Source: Hirsutella rhossiliensis
Taxonomy: Eukaryota; Ascomycota; Sordariomycetes; Hypocreales; Ophiocordycipitaceae
Reading direction: 5' to 3'
Assembly: GCF_020360975.1 (NCBI RefSeq)
Contig: NW_025408672.1
Span: 2,232,001-2,296,000, forward strand
DNA length: 64,000 bases
The first letter of the stretch is position 1. Every line of letters begins with the position of its first letter. The translations under genes and the position numbers were made by a program. This document shows positions 33,606-45,370 of the stretch, one piece after another. The notes beneath the pieces were generated by a model. The model saw nothing but the letters and a program-made list of their open reading frames with translations, was not told where the DNA came from and did no database searches.

Positions 33606-35175
33606 ATACCTTCTACGCTAAAGAAAATAAAGAACTATAACGCTAATTTCCTATACTATATATAGAAGTAGGTAGCGGCGGGTTTGCCCTCGAAGCGTAA
33701 GCGATCGGCCTAGAAGTCTTATAGTAACGCTAGTTCCTTCTTAGCGAAGAAAGCTAAGAAAGGTATAGGGGAATCCTAGTCTTAGGAGACTTCTAGTCTA
33801 GGACCTAACGTTAGCGAGGGTCGTGCCCCCGTTACCCCGCTAAGTACTCTAACTCTAACTACCGATAAGCCTACCTTTATAGGCCTAGAAACTTATAAGT
33901 CTATTACCCCTATTAGCGGTGCTAATACTAGCGAGGAGATCGTGCCTAGGCGCTCCTAAGTAAGTGCCGATAACCCGGCTACTCCGTCTCGATAGGGCAG
34001 CTTTAGCTAATAAGAGATTATCGCCTAGGCCGCTCCTTAGAATAAGTAGGCCGATATTAATAACAAGGCCTAGCCGAACGAGGGCTAAGACTATCCTAAT
34101 ACCTAGCCGAATAAGGGCTAAGATAACGATAACGGTAATAATAGAGATAGCTGCGATCTAACTCCTCTTACTAATAAACCTAAGAATAGCGGCGCTAGAG
34201 ATAAGGGCACCTAGGCGGCAGCACGAGGCGGTCGCGCTCCTACGAAAAAGCGCACCCGATCTAAGGCTAAAGCCCGCCTAGTTAAGGCTTATAGGGTTAT
34301 CCCTCGTAAGCTCTAGTATATATATTATTTTAGGACGGTCGTTAAGGAGTATAATACGACCGAGCCTAAGCTTATTAAGGTGCTCTTAATTAGCTATATT
34401 TTCTTAGGGGTTTCCTTAACGCGCTATAAGTAGTACTATAAACGTGCCGCGACCTATAACTAGGTAAGTTTCCCCTTAACTTTAAATATTACGATTAATA
34501 AGCTAATCCTTCTTAAGGCCGCTACTCTTATATCTAGTAACCGGGCCGATATAGTTACTATCGTTAAGCACCTATACGAGCTTAATAAGCTAAAGACCGG
34601 TAACGAGGATACTAAGGATAATAGCTTAGACGTAGGCGTGCTTATTTTCGAGGAGGCTAATTAGCGCTATCTCGCTATTATAGTATAGTATTTAGCCGAG
34701 GCTTTCGACGCCGCTAAGACGGCCTATCGTAAGTCCTTTAGGACTATAGGTATATAAAAGTCTACTATTATAAGTTTTATCCGACCTTTTTATTAGCGAC
34801 CGCTTAACGATATACTAAGTTAAGCGTGCTAACTACCATACGCTAATTAATAAGCGCCGCGAGCTTATTATTCGCCTTAACCCCGCGCCCCTATTTAATA
34901 TCGCCTATATAAGCCCGGAGTACTAGGCCTAGGAATCTTAGTTAAAACTCTACTTTATCGATAGCGATATAGGCTATACTTCGTAGTAATACGCCTTACT
35001 ATTTACTAAGGCCGAGGTAAGTGCTATACTAATAGAGATAGGTCTCGACGCGGAGGATAAGGAAGGAGCGGAGGATAGGGTGGTTCTAGTATTTCCGGAG
35101 GTATTTAGTATAGCGAAGGGGGCGCCTTAGTTAGTTCCCGCTACGCTAGCGAAGAAGAGGGGTAGTTAGAAGTAA
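33606..35175 (+). pseudogene. Antisense spliced zinc-cluster gene of C2 (relic)
   Basis: Runs opposite to C2 pol, between the chromodomain and the 3' LTR. The start is ATACCTTCTACG (ATG before RIP, 33606) and the stop TAA at 35173-35175. The N-terminus is hydrophilic, with repeated NEGQD-like motifs and a basic patch (KKRTRSKAKARL, about 34250-34285). Cluster positions are codons 34317, 34326, 34350, 34425, 34434 and 34455, all now TAT/TAC, giving CX2CX7C-X24-CX2CX6C. The middle loop is longer than in classical Zn2Cys6 proteins. A 70-nt intron (34750-34819; donor GTATAT, branch-like CTTAAC, acceptor CTAAG) accounts for the frame change before VKRANYH. The C-terminus reads AEDRVVLVFPEVF and ends QLVPATLAKKRGSQKQ if stops are read as Gln. 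Most stops are TAG at likely Gln codons. Role unknown; a DNA-binding regulator is inference. Confidence 0.65.
34750..34819 (+). other. Predicted 70-nt intron in C2 antisense gene
   Basis: Donor GTATAT (GTATGT before RIP), branch-like GCTTAACG, acceptor ACTAAG. Removing it moves frame 0 to frame 1 exactly where the downstream open translation begins. The same sequence is present in C1 on the other strand near 34xxx-equivalent position 19100. Confidence 0.5.
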
Positions 35176-35499
35176 TAAATAGGTCTTATCTTTCTTTTAT
35201 TTAGCTATAACTATCCTTCTCTCTTTTATTATTAGGGCCTTAGTAGAGTTATAGTTTAGTTTTATTTTCCTTAATAATATTTAATAGGTAGTATAGATAG
35301 TTTTCTTTATTCTCCTATTTTACTATTTTATATATAGTTATAAGACGTTTAGGCGTGCCGATATATTAATAAGTTAGTAGCGATTTAGTAGGGATTTATT
35401 ACTAATTTAGTAGCGTCTCCCTACGCTAATAGGTTTCCCTACCTTACTTAGTCTTACGCCTCTTTTTCCCGGTTAAGCGAGTAGTATATTCTTTAATAA

Positions 35500-38400
35500 G
35501 GTCTTAGCTATTCGCTATATTTTTAGCCTCGACCTATTAGTTATACTTAGCTAGCTATCCTTTTTATTTAATAAGGAAAAAGGTATCGCCCTTAGATCTC
35601 TTTCGGTCTTTAATCTCTTAGACTTCTTATTTGCCTTTATCGTCCTCTAAGTTTAGTATCGGTAGGGTTTCGCTATCTTTATAGGTGCCTTTACGCTCCT
35701 TCTATAGCTTTAAGAGACTAATATAGAAAACGTTATAAAGGCGTAAGTACTTCTTAGGGAGTATAAGATAATATACTTACTTTTTAATAGCTTATAGGAC
35801 CCGAAACGGTTTAATATACTTAGGTAAGAGTTTTCTTTTTTTATCTTTAAAGCGTAAGTTCTTTATCGATAATACTATAAGGTCTCCTACTTTTAGTATA
35901 AGCGGTTAGTACCTTAAATCGTAGTATTTCGCTTACGATTTAATAGCCTTTCCCTAGTATTCCTTAAGCCTCTTTCGTAGCTCCTATAGCCTAGTAACTC
36001 TTACTCTTACTTTAGGTACCCCCCTTTAAATAATATCGTCCTCGGTATTAATATAGAAGTTTAGTTAGTAACCTATTAACGCTTCGTTAGGTAATAATCT
36101 AGTTATCGCGTTCTTTATATTATTATATATAAATTAAGTAATATATAGGAGTAACGCTTAGTTAGTTTATTCTAAGTTAGTAAAGCATCTTAAGTAGTAC
36201 TATATAGCTTAGTTTATTTATTCTATTTACCTATCGGTTTATAGGTAAAATACTATCGATAGCCTACGTTTTACTTATAAGATAAAATAGAGATCTAACT
36301 AAAACTTACTTATAAATAAGGACCCTCTATCTAAGATAATGCCTTTTAGAGGTCTATATACTAATTTAACTTAGTAATAGAATAATTCTATTAGCTTTAG
36401 AGCTATTATTATCTTAGAGATAGGAAAGAAGAAGCAATACTTAGTATATCGGTCTACGATTACTAAGATCGTATTAATATCTCGTTTATTATACTATACT
36501 TTAGGTAGACCTAGAGTAAAGTCTATTAATAATTCTTCTTATAGTTATATAGGATATAGTAACGATTATATAGTACTATAGGGGCGATGCCTCTTAGATA
36601 CTATACCTTAATATACTAGGTATAACTAAACGTATTTATTTATATCTTTTGTTATTTTATCCTAGTAGAAGTTCCTCGCTAATAGTTCGCTAGTACGTCG
36701 GGAGCTAAAGTATCCTACTAATAGATCGTTATAAAAGAGCTATATTAGCTCTTACTATAAGGCTACCTCTAGAGGCACTATAATATAACCCTTCTATAGT
36801 AGTAGTCTATCTAGGCGTATTAACTAGAAACCCTTCTCTTTTAAGAAGTCTTTAGTCTCCTTTAGCTTACTAATCGCTACGTTAACCGACTAAGTACGTT
36901 TTAGTAACTCTAGTAATAGTTCTAGAACTTCTACTATATAAACCTTTATATAGTAGGCCGCTTCTTTAGCGGTCTTCCTTAAGAGTAACTATTTATAACT
37001 AGCTCTCTCTTTAGCTTAATCGGCTAATCGTTTAGGTCTCGCGCCTAAATTATTATAGTTTCGCTATAGATAAGCTTATATATTTTCCTTATATAAAGGC
37101 ACTTTACTACGCTTATATTAACTTAAGGTTAAGTATCTCTTTACCTATAAAAACGCCTTATTATTTCTCTATATAAATGCGGTGTTAATAGTAGCTAGCT
37201 TCGCTTATAGCTCCGGTAATAGTTTTATAGATAGGGGCTTCTCGCCCTCGTATCTAGGTATTCTTAATAGCGCGTTTACTAGGTTAGATTTACTTATACG
37301 ATACTTAATTATAAAGTTAAATAGTGCTAAATATATATATTATCTTACTTACCTCCTATTTAAGGAGGTCTAGTATATAAACGTTTAAAGGTAATAGTAG
37401 TCTAATAATACCTTTACTTTATATACTACCCCTTTAACGTAATATCGCTAGTATTTAAATAACTTAATAATAGCGAAGAGTTCTTAGTCTAGAATACTAT
37501 AATTAAGTTCGGCTCTAGTAAACTTCCTTAACTAAAATACGATTAGATAGTAACGCCCTTTATTATGAGGTTAAGAGATAATCCCTACTATCGCGAATTA
37601 CGATATATCTATTTTAATATAAATGCGTCTTTCTAGATCGTAATATCGGAGGAGTAAGGCTCCTTAAAAAGCATCCTTAAGAGCCTAAAACGCTGCCCTT
37701 TTAGTAAGGTTTAGCTCTATACTCCCTAGCTTCTTCCTATTCTTACTCCTCTTTAGTAATATAGTTAAGGGCGCTATAACTCCTAAGTACCTATATATAA
37801 ATCGTTGGTAAAAATTATAGAACCTAAGGAAAACCTAAATATTATAGTAGGTTATAGGTTTAGGCTATTAGGCTATTGCCTCTACCTATTAAGGGTCTAT
37901 CGATACCCTATTAATAGATAATATAAACCTAAGGAACTCGACTAACTATTAATAGAAGATATACTTCGATAGTTTTATATAGAGCTCTATAGCCCTTAGC
38001 CTTTCTATTACTTATCCTAAGTATTTAGTATATTCTTCTCTCGTTTTAGAGTATATAAGGATATCGTCGAGGTAGACTATATAGATTATATCTACGAGCC
38101 CTTTAAGCGCCTAATAGATATAGCTCTAAAACGTAGCTAGTGCGTTAGTAAGTCTAAAGGGCATTACTAGGTATTCGAAATATCTATAACGCGTTCGGAA
38201 AGCGGTCTTTTATTTATCTCCTTCTTAAATTTAAATATATTAATACGTATTCTATATATTAATCTTAGAAAAATACTTAGCTCCTTAATAGCGGTTAATA
38301 ATCTCTAAAATAAAGGGTAAAGGGTACTAATTCTTTTACGTAACCCGGTTAAGTCCTCGGTAGTCTATTTATAGCTATAAGGTACTATCCTTTTTTAAAA

Positions 38401-40500
38401 CGAAAAGGATAGGCGCCCTAGCTAGGCTCTTTAACTCCTAGATTATTTTCCTTTTTATCGCGTCTTAGATCTAGTCGCGTAATACTTAGAGTTCCCTTTA
38501 CGATAAAGGGTAAATCGGTCTATAAGGAGGTTCTATATTAGGGATTAAATTAATTAAGTAATCCGTTCCCTTTCTAGCTAATAATAAATCGGATTTATTA
38601 GCTAAGAAGGTATCTTTAAACTAGTAGAGAGTTAGTAGGATTTCGGCCTATTCTTCTTATAGAATCCCTTTATCTTTATTTTTATCTAATAGTAGGATTA
38701 GCTTAGGATTAAGCGCTATTATATATACCCTTACTTTATTCCTATATTCCTAAAGGAATTTATAGGGATTCTATAGGGTTTCGCTACTTAGTTAATACTT
38801 AAACTACTACTATTATTTCTATAGGATAATATAGATACGTTTATCCTTTAAGGTAGTAACTAATAAAAGGATTAGTACTTAATCGTTTAGCGTTAACTTA
38901 TCGGTACCGATATAGAAATAAGTAATTATCTTTTTAGTGCCCCTTATATCTATTATTTAGAGCGGCACTAACTATACTCTATACTCCCTTACCCTATTAT
39001 TGTTAAGCCCTAATAACTTAGGGTATAATAGCACTACTTATAGCAATCCCTACTATTAGGTAAAGTATACGTTTACGAGGTTAATAGCACCGTAAGTATC
39101 TAAGTATATAGGGACTTTAGTAGGGTTTTGCCTTAATATCGTTATAGGAGTTTTAAGTAACTATCCTATAGGTATTAAGTTTACTAAGGGAGAGGCATTT
39201 ACCCCGATATCTTACCTTTTCCCTATTTTACGGTATTAAGTCTAAGAGTCTTTACTAGGGTTTCTACCTTTAGAGAATTAGTATATTCTATAGATAAGTA
39301 TCCCGGCTTATTATATTAGAAATATATAATTCCTAATTAAGTAAAAGATCCTCTTCCTTAATAACGTCCCTTAGTTCGGCCCCTAGTAGGTATATTGCTA
39401 ACTTACTAGTTATTAGTCGAATTAGTAGTATTTCCTTAACGATTTAGCCTAGCTTATCGGCCTCTTTAATTCCTTCCCCTATATATACCGCCTTAGGGTA
39501 TAGTACTACTTTTATTCTTAGTTCCTTTAAGGGTAAAAGTAATATTAGTACGTCGCCTCTTATTAGTAGTAGTATCCTAATATCGTTAGGCGACTTATAT
39601 AAGCTCTTCCTATTAATAGGTATAGATAGGTATTAAATAGAGGTTAATTTAGTCCCGAAGTTATAGCTCTAGCTTAGCGAAAAATATAAGAGCACGCGCC
39701 TTTTCTAATAGGCGTTTAAAATGCCTCTTTAAGGAGTTAAGGTATAAGCTAAACTCTAAGGGGGACTAGCCTTCTTATTAGCGAGCCTCCTTTAATTACG
39801 TCGCTAATAGTATCTCCTTATTTATAGTATCCTTAATTAAGATAAGTATTTATTCCTTAAAGTATACCTAATCCGTGCTAAATTTAGTTCGGTTAATTAG
39901 TATCTATTCTTTAAGGTATTAGCGCTATCTCGCTTTATAGTCGCTATATATATAATCTACCGTATAAAGGATCTTTATTTTATCGCGATAAAAGCGTTTA
40001 AGCGCTGCCCTAAAGGCGTCCTTTAGATCGTAAGTCTAGTCTAGACGTTTCCGTGTATTAGTAGGTTAGGATAATTAAGCGATATTTTTAATCTTAACCT
40101 CGCTACCGCGACTACCGTCCGATTTAAGGGAGTAGGACTATCGACGCTTCCCCGAATAGATAGCGATAGCACTAGCGCGTTTAGTAATTTCCTCCTCTAA
40201 TTATATAACGCGATCTTATAGGCGTTTCGTCTCCTCTAGCTCCTTAACGCGCGCTTATAGGGCTATAAGCTTTTCCTTATAAGACGGTTATCTTACGCCT
40301 ATAGGTAGCGATATCTTTAATATAGTTATAACGCCGTCTATAGTAGGGGTCTATTCCGAGGATATATCTTCCTATTCTTCGTCTCCCGAGTAGATACTCG
40401 ATATACGTAATAAAGAGGCCTCGACTAGTTAACTACTACGTCGCGCTATAGGAGCGTTACGTAGTCTTCTCTAAGTAGCTATCTCTATTAGGTAACTAAA
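35500..40500 (-). pseudogene. C2 gag-pol (RIPped, RT active site kept)
   Basis: On the minus strand from the right LTR: gag (about 40500-39300, low confidence), protease/RT with VYLDDIL intact (38057-38077), RNase H and thumb to about 37500, integrase (H2C2 region about 36650-36800; core about 36000-36600) and chromodomain at about 35510-35620 (FFLIK segment matching C1 15240). Numerous TAG/TAA stops from Gln/Trp codons. Comparison with C1 shows that the YLDD to YLND change in C1 was independent of C2. Confidence 0.75.
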
Positions 40501-40518
40501 AAGGGAAGCTTTAGAAAT

Positions 40519-40775
40519 TATAAGGGAATACGTATTACGGTACGATTAGTTAGGTAGTAGAGATAGCTAGAGGTACTACGCTATATATATTATATTCTCC
40601 TTATCGTAAGACTAAAGCTTACGAGAAGAGGGATTTCTCCTCTTTAGTCGGAGTAGCGAGTAGTCTATAATATACGAACGGGGTAGGCATGATTCCCTGC
40701 CGATACCCTACTAATATATTAGTACTACGTACCCGAGTGCTTTATTAGCCCGTACCTCTTAGTAGCGCTCTTATA
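40519..40775 (-). repeat. C2 5' LTR
   Basis: 257-bp direct repeat of 32968-33224, followed by target duplication CTATA at 40776-40780. Confidence 0.9.
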
Positions 40776-41080
40776 CTATATAAGGTCGATTATACCTACT
40801 AATACGATCTAGAATCGTTCTTTTATATCTTCCTTTAGATATATATATATAAATTATAGACTAAGAAAGCGTTTAGCTATAAAGAGAGGCCGCCTAGAAA
40901 GAGCCTTTTTTAGAAATAGGAAAGTAATAGCTTTAAGTATATTATAGCTACTAAAGAAGGCAATATAACCGTAAATAAGCTTAAAGGGATTATAAGCGAA
41001 TTTCTATAAAGGTCGCTTAAGAAAGTTATATTTAATACTAAAACTAGCGCTAAGCTATATAAGGAACGCTACTACTAAAT
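40776..41080 (+). pseudogene. FunK1-type kinase relic, C-terminal part
   Basis: Continues the frame cut at 32967. KVDYTYQYDLESFFYIFLWIC-like residues (about 40790-40850) match the conserved HTYRHDLESFFYV block of FunK1 kinases after RIP (His to Tyr, Arg to Gln). The segment ends with NKLKGIISEFLQRSLKKV (about 40975-41025). The stop is uncertain, near 41075. Confidence 0.7.
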
Positions 41081-41169
41081 TTAGCTATAGCTTACTCCTA
41101 CCTTTCTTATACTCGTTTCCTCCCTTAAGTATAATTATCTTTTAAATATACCTTAGAATTCTCTTAATC

Positions 41170-42380
41170 TAAGCTTAGATATACGATTATAATAGCTCTT
41201 TCTAAGCTAAATTCTAAGCTATAATAGCTTCCTACTAGCTCTACTACGCGCCTTTTCTTATAGTCCGTCTCTTTATCTAAGGCTAGGCAAGCTCTATTAT
41301 ATTAAGGTTAGGGCTATTACTATACTAAAGAAGCCGCTAAACTTAATAAAGGTTATAGGCTTACTACTAAATATTATAGTTATATACTAGAGCCTTATCT
41401 TCTTAAACTATTATACTTAGTCGCTCTTATATATATTCCTTAAAGAAAAGGAAGAGCTTTAAAATAAGGATCTTTTATTAATATTAATACTAGTTAATCC
41501 TAGCGCCCTTATAGTACGTAAGCTTACCGGTCTTAATAGTAAATTTCTAAGTTAGCTTCTTCCCGGGCTTTATATAAAGTCTTAGTCGCCTTATTCTAGT
41601 TATAAGCTCCTAGTTCTCTTCCGCGGCTAGCTCTAGCTCTTTATTTATCTCCTAGATAACTCTCTTAGTATCTCTTTTCTCTTATATAGTCTCCGGGGAC
41701 TAGCAATATAAAGGGCCTTTATAATTATATTAAAGCAGCCTTAGAATATAAATTCTAAAGAGCCCTTCTAACGCTCGCGAATATAGCTCTTTACGAACGC
41801 CTTATCGCTCTTACGCTAGACGCGATAGCTGCCTCTACGATAGAGTAAGATAATAGAGGTCTCGTTTAACTAAATTATATTCTTTTAATCTTTAAGAGTC
41901 TAGTCCTTTCTCTTAAGGCACTAGTATAGTCGATCCGCCTTTATCTTCTTCGTTAATCTAGGCTTCCTCGTTAGCTTAGTCTTCTAGAAGCTAAGCTTCC
42001 TTAGGACCTTCTAGACCGTAATAGAGGAAATAGGCAGTCCTTCTTAACTAAGCCCCCTAGTAATATTAGCACACGTCTTCTCCCGGCTATACCTATCGCG
42101 GCGGACCTTCTAGGCTATCTTCTCTTATGCCTCTTCTATTTGCTTAGTCGGGCGGCCGGACTATAGGGCATCCTTAAGAAATTTATCTCGAATAAGTAAC
42201 GGCCAGCAAGCCGGATCAAATATACGCTTAATTGCCTTCGCGTAGATACGGTTAACCTAACGGGCAGAGACTCCCGTAAGGCTAGCAACCTTAAGGGTAG
42301 TCTTACTACTAAATTTAAGCCCGACTACGAGAGCCCTTATTACGATATCTATATTTAGGGCTATAATAAGGAAGTACGTG
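41170..42380 (-). pseudogene. Tc1/mariner-type transposase relic
   Basis: Minus strand. The N-terminal helix-turn-helix region reads VASLTGVSARQVNRIYAKA (about 42230-42290), then RPTKQIEE and RRDRYSREKTC. The first catalytic block appears as LNETSI (about 41845-41865), where SDETS is expected, so Asp became Asn by a RIP-type change. RGSYR follows. Further on, IVQEDKAPAYNY (about 41385-41425) and NSPNLNIIEL (about 41320-41350) correspond to the second and third DDE blocks. Frames break at RIP stops and small shifts. Terminal repeats and TA duplication could not be fixed. Confidence 0.72.
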
Positions 42381-42828
42381 ATAATAAAGATACGTAAATT
42401 TATATAAAAGAAGAGGGGAATGTTCCCTTATAAAATAGGTGCGGGGTTTCCTAGCCCGATTTTAAGCTATACGTGCAGCGATGCGTGCAGGGATTAGCCC
42501 CCTATCAGACAGAACTTTCAAAATGCTCCTCCGTAGAGTCGTTGAATATTATTAAGCCGCTCTAATTAAGGATCAGATCGATAATGTTTAGAGACCCAGC
42601 GAGGCTAAACTTTGGAACCCCTACCGGAGATCCAGACCAACTTTACAAACCCCTCGTATCCGCCTACGATAATGCTATCAGCGAGCTCTAGATAATAGCA
42701 GGTTTGTCTCTGGCGATAGGGTGGGATACTTTGAGGTGCGACCGCAGTTAAGGGGATAGCGCATATGTGTCATGAAGAGCCTGACCGGGATGCAATCGAT
42801 TAGCTCCAAAGTTTCCAGGTAAGTACCC

Positions 42829-42887
42829 GTTGGCTGAAGCTAGGCGGGGCGCCTAGTCAGCCAACTTAGTGCTTCGCACTAAGTTGG
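42829..42887. repeat. Two overlapping hairpins at the 5' side of the island element
   Basis: Hairpin I (42829-42865) pairs GTTGGCTGA with TCAGCCAAC and CTAGGCG with CGCCTAG around a GGG loop, with a 2-nt bulge. Hairpin II (42861-42887) pairs CCAACTTAGTGC with GCACTAAGTTGG around a TTC loop. They share CCAAC, so they could be alternative folds. Most likely they are subterminal transposon structure. The same arrangement, weakened by RIP, is seen at 61530-61628. Confidence 0.75.
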
Positions 42888-42920
42888 GCGGAAAAAGCGT
42901 GACAGCCGCAAAAACCGTAG

Positions 42921-45180
42921 ATGCCCGAAAGCGGGCCCACTATTGTAGCTACCGCATTTTTAGTGCAAAACTTCCCCAAACCGCGCCACCGCGTGATGCT
43001 CGAGGCGTGTTTGAGTGTCGCAACCGCATTCATGTTCTCCCAGACCGCCGCGTCAAGGGCCGCAAAGCTGGTCATTGAGTCTCGCGATGTCATCAAGCAA
43101 GGAAGGCGCCGGGAGACGCAAGGGGCACCGCCCAAGCCCGTTTCTGTGCGTCAGGCAGCCAGACAACATAATGTCGCTGTCTTACCGTCCAGAAGGCTAT
43201 CCAGCGACATCTCGGGCGGTTTCGTCAGCACGGGCGGCCCAGGCTATTATCTGACGATGAAGACGATGCTATCGCCGCTTTCGTGATACGGCTCCAACGA
43301 AGTGGCTTCTCGGCCAGCAAAGCACAGGTGGAAGCCGCCGCTCAAACGCTCCGTCAACGCCGAGACCCTGACGCGCCTCCTTTCGCGAAAGACTGGTATC
43401 GTCGCTGGCTTCAAGACCACCCAGAGCTCCGCGTCACCTATATTAAGGCAGTTGAGAAGTCCAGGAAGACCATTGAGGCGGGGCATGTCTCACATGTGGA
43501 GAAATTCTTTCTCAAGCTTCGCGAGGTCATCGAGGAATACAAAATCGGCGCATCAGAGATTTGGAATGAAGACGAATGCGGTATCCGTATCGGTAGCCTC
43601 CGAGAGCGTATCCGAGTCCTAGTTGTACGTACAACACGTCACCAGCGCCCGCAGATATCTAATCCAGGGAATCGCGAGTCGTGTACGCTTATTGCTGCTG
43701 CCAACGCTGTTGGAGACACGATCCCTCCCTGGCTTGTGTTCTATACATTCCCTAGCGAGTCTTGGGCCCACGTTGATGCCCCTAGCGATGTTCGCTTTGC
43801 TCGATCAGATACTGGCTTTAGCAACACCGAAATAAACGTTCGATAATAACGTTCGATTGGATACACCAGTTCAATGTGTGGTCTTGGAAGGCATCCGCGC
43901 GAGCTCAACGCACCGGAAAGACCCTCTCTGAGTGGTTTGGCGTTGACGAGTGGTGCAGAGAGCTAGAATTCCCATTCCATGAGGCATCACCACGCATAAT
44001 CCCAAAGGGAGAGCGAATTCACCGGCTACTTGTCATAGACGGCTTTACAGGTCATACAGGCCTCGATTTTATACAATATTGTATTAAATTCGACATCATA
44101 ATTATCGTTCTCCCACCGCATTCAACACATATCACCCAACCGCTTAATGTGGGCGTTTTTCAGCCGCTCAAGCACGCACAACAGAAGGCTATACGCAAAT
44201 TTGTTGATACCGGCGAGTTGAACTTCTCAAGGCTTGATTTCCTTGAGTCTTTCTGGGAGACATTCACTGAGGGCTTCACAGCCCGCTACATCCTCTCTGG
44301 GTTCCAAAAAACAGGCATCTTTCCCCCAACGCCCGAGCCAGCTGTCAAACGCATCATTGAGGGACAACTTAAGCTTCGTCAGGCTGTTAACCCAGCGTAT
44401 GCCTGTCAGCTTCCTCAGGAGACACGATTCGAACAAGCCGTAGATACGATTCGTCACGTTCAAGGGCGATACCACGAAGTTTTTAGCTCCCCGACGCGAA
44501 GCAGGCTCTCCATCGTCAGCTAGGCAGTTACAGAGGCATCCCTCATCAACGCTAATCTCTCAAAACACTACCAAGACCGCCTCCAGCGAATCTAGAAGAT
44601 GAGCAGCCGGCTCAGGCGCGGGAAACCAGTCAAGGCGGCAGAGGGCACATTCTACACAAGTCTCAGTCTCGAAGACGTTCGTCAAGCTGCGAAGCGCACG
44701 ATAAAGCTTGAAGAAGAAAAGGCTCATCGCAAGGAGCTCCTTAAGGTCCGTAGCATGATTCGTCAAGAGAAACAGAAGCTGCTTGCGCAATACCGCAAAG
44801 AGAAGGTCTATTTCGTCAACGGGAAGAAGAAGAGATACACAATAAAGCAGTGGCTTGGGCTAACCGGGAACAACGACGAATTCCTCTCTCAAGAGAGCAG
44901 CGAAGATACCTTCAAGCGGCTCTTCAAGCGGCCAGGCCCCTTTACGATAGATAAAACACGAACGCCATACAGGAAGGTGCGTACAGCGGCCGAGCAAGAA
45001 GCGGCCGACGAAGCTTGTGCCTCAGCGCGGCCGCTACAGTCGATGCAGTGGCCTCACCTACAGAGGGAGCGGTCTGTCGAGATAATCACGACGCAGCCTC
45101 GCGAGCCTCGCGAGCTTTACGATAACGCGGTCGATTCTACCTCAAGGCAGCTTTTCCTGACGAAGTTGACTGCGTTTTGA
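42921..45180 (+). pseudogene. pogo/DDE_1-type transposase, decayed
   Basis: An N-terminal helix-turn-helix segment (VSVRQAARQHNV, about 43140-43175) continues with HLGRFRQHGRPRLLSDDEDDAIAAF in a second frame, then DWYRRWLQDHPELR (about 43390-43435). Catalytic blocks: WNEDECGIRIG (Asp codon 43571), LLVIDGFTGHTG (Asp 44038) and QPLNVGVFQPLKHA (about 44137-44175). In the last block the usual Asp is Asn at 44146-44148 (TpGAT to TpAAT). A 14-bp insertion, partly duplicating ACGTTCGAT (about 43829-43855), adds a frameshift and stops inside the conserved EITFDW region. TAG stops at 44521 and 44593 fit Gln codons. The C-terminus is basic and helical (KLEEEKAHRKELLKVRSM). It is dead through both indels and mild RIP. 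Confidence 0.8.
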
Positions 45181-45370
45181 GGTCATCATCGCCTGTTGGG
45201 ACTACGCCGCCGTCATCACCGCCTCGGAGCCCAATACCAGGAATTACAGACTGGAAGCGGCTTGAAGGAATCATACGTGATTTTCGAGCTTCCCAGCGAT
45301 CAAATCTTATTCAGGAAGACATATAAACCGGCAGGTAACCTATCTGGCAGGCATTCAGGGAGGGAATCGC

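Larger units (their letters stand above)
32968..40775 (-). mobile_element. Chromovirus C2 (Ty3/Gypsy, complete, RIPped)
   Basis: This 7,808-bp element has 257-bp LTRs (32968-33224, 40519-40775) and target duplication CTATA (32963-32967, 40776-40780). It is oriented on the minus strand: purine tract (complement of 33225-33238, GGAAGGGAGATAAT) beside the left LTR, RT box intact as YLDDI at 38060-38074, integrase about 37000-36000, chromodomain about 35510-35620. A + strand antisense gene (33606-35175) lies between pol and the 3' LTR. It is inserted in the activation segment of a kinase relic. It provides the empty site for the pogo and Crypton insertions of C1. Confidence 0.9.
42470..45370 (+). 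mobile_element. GC-rich island with a pogo-type DNA transposon, little RIP
   Basis: Base composition switches sharply at about 42470 and 45370: CpA and TpG return and GC rises. The island carries one transposase (about 42921-45180), a non-coding 5' part with stacked hairpins (42829-42887), and no sign of LTRs. I could not define terminal inverted repeats, so the ends are compositional. A RIP-degraded copy of its hairpin segment lies at 61530-61628, so this sequence is a repeat in the genome. Confidence 0.65.

Noticed and set aside
42829..42887. Hairpins as a transcription terminator
   Set aside because: Rho-independent terminators are bacterial; there is no T-run, and the context is a fungal transposon end.
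44227..44790. Minus-strand open frames in the 42.5-45.4 kb island
   Set aside because: They run opposite to the well-supported transposase frame and have no family resemblance.
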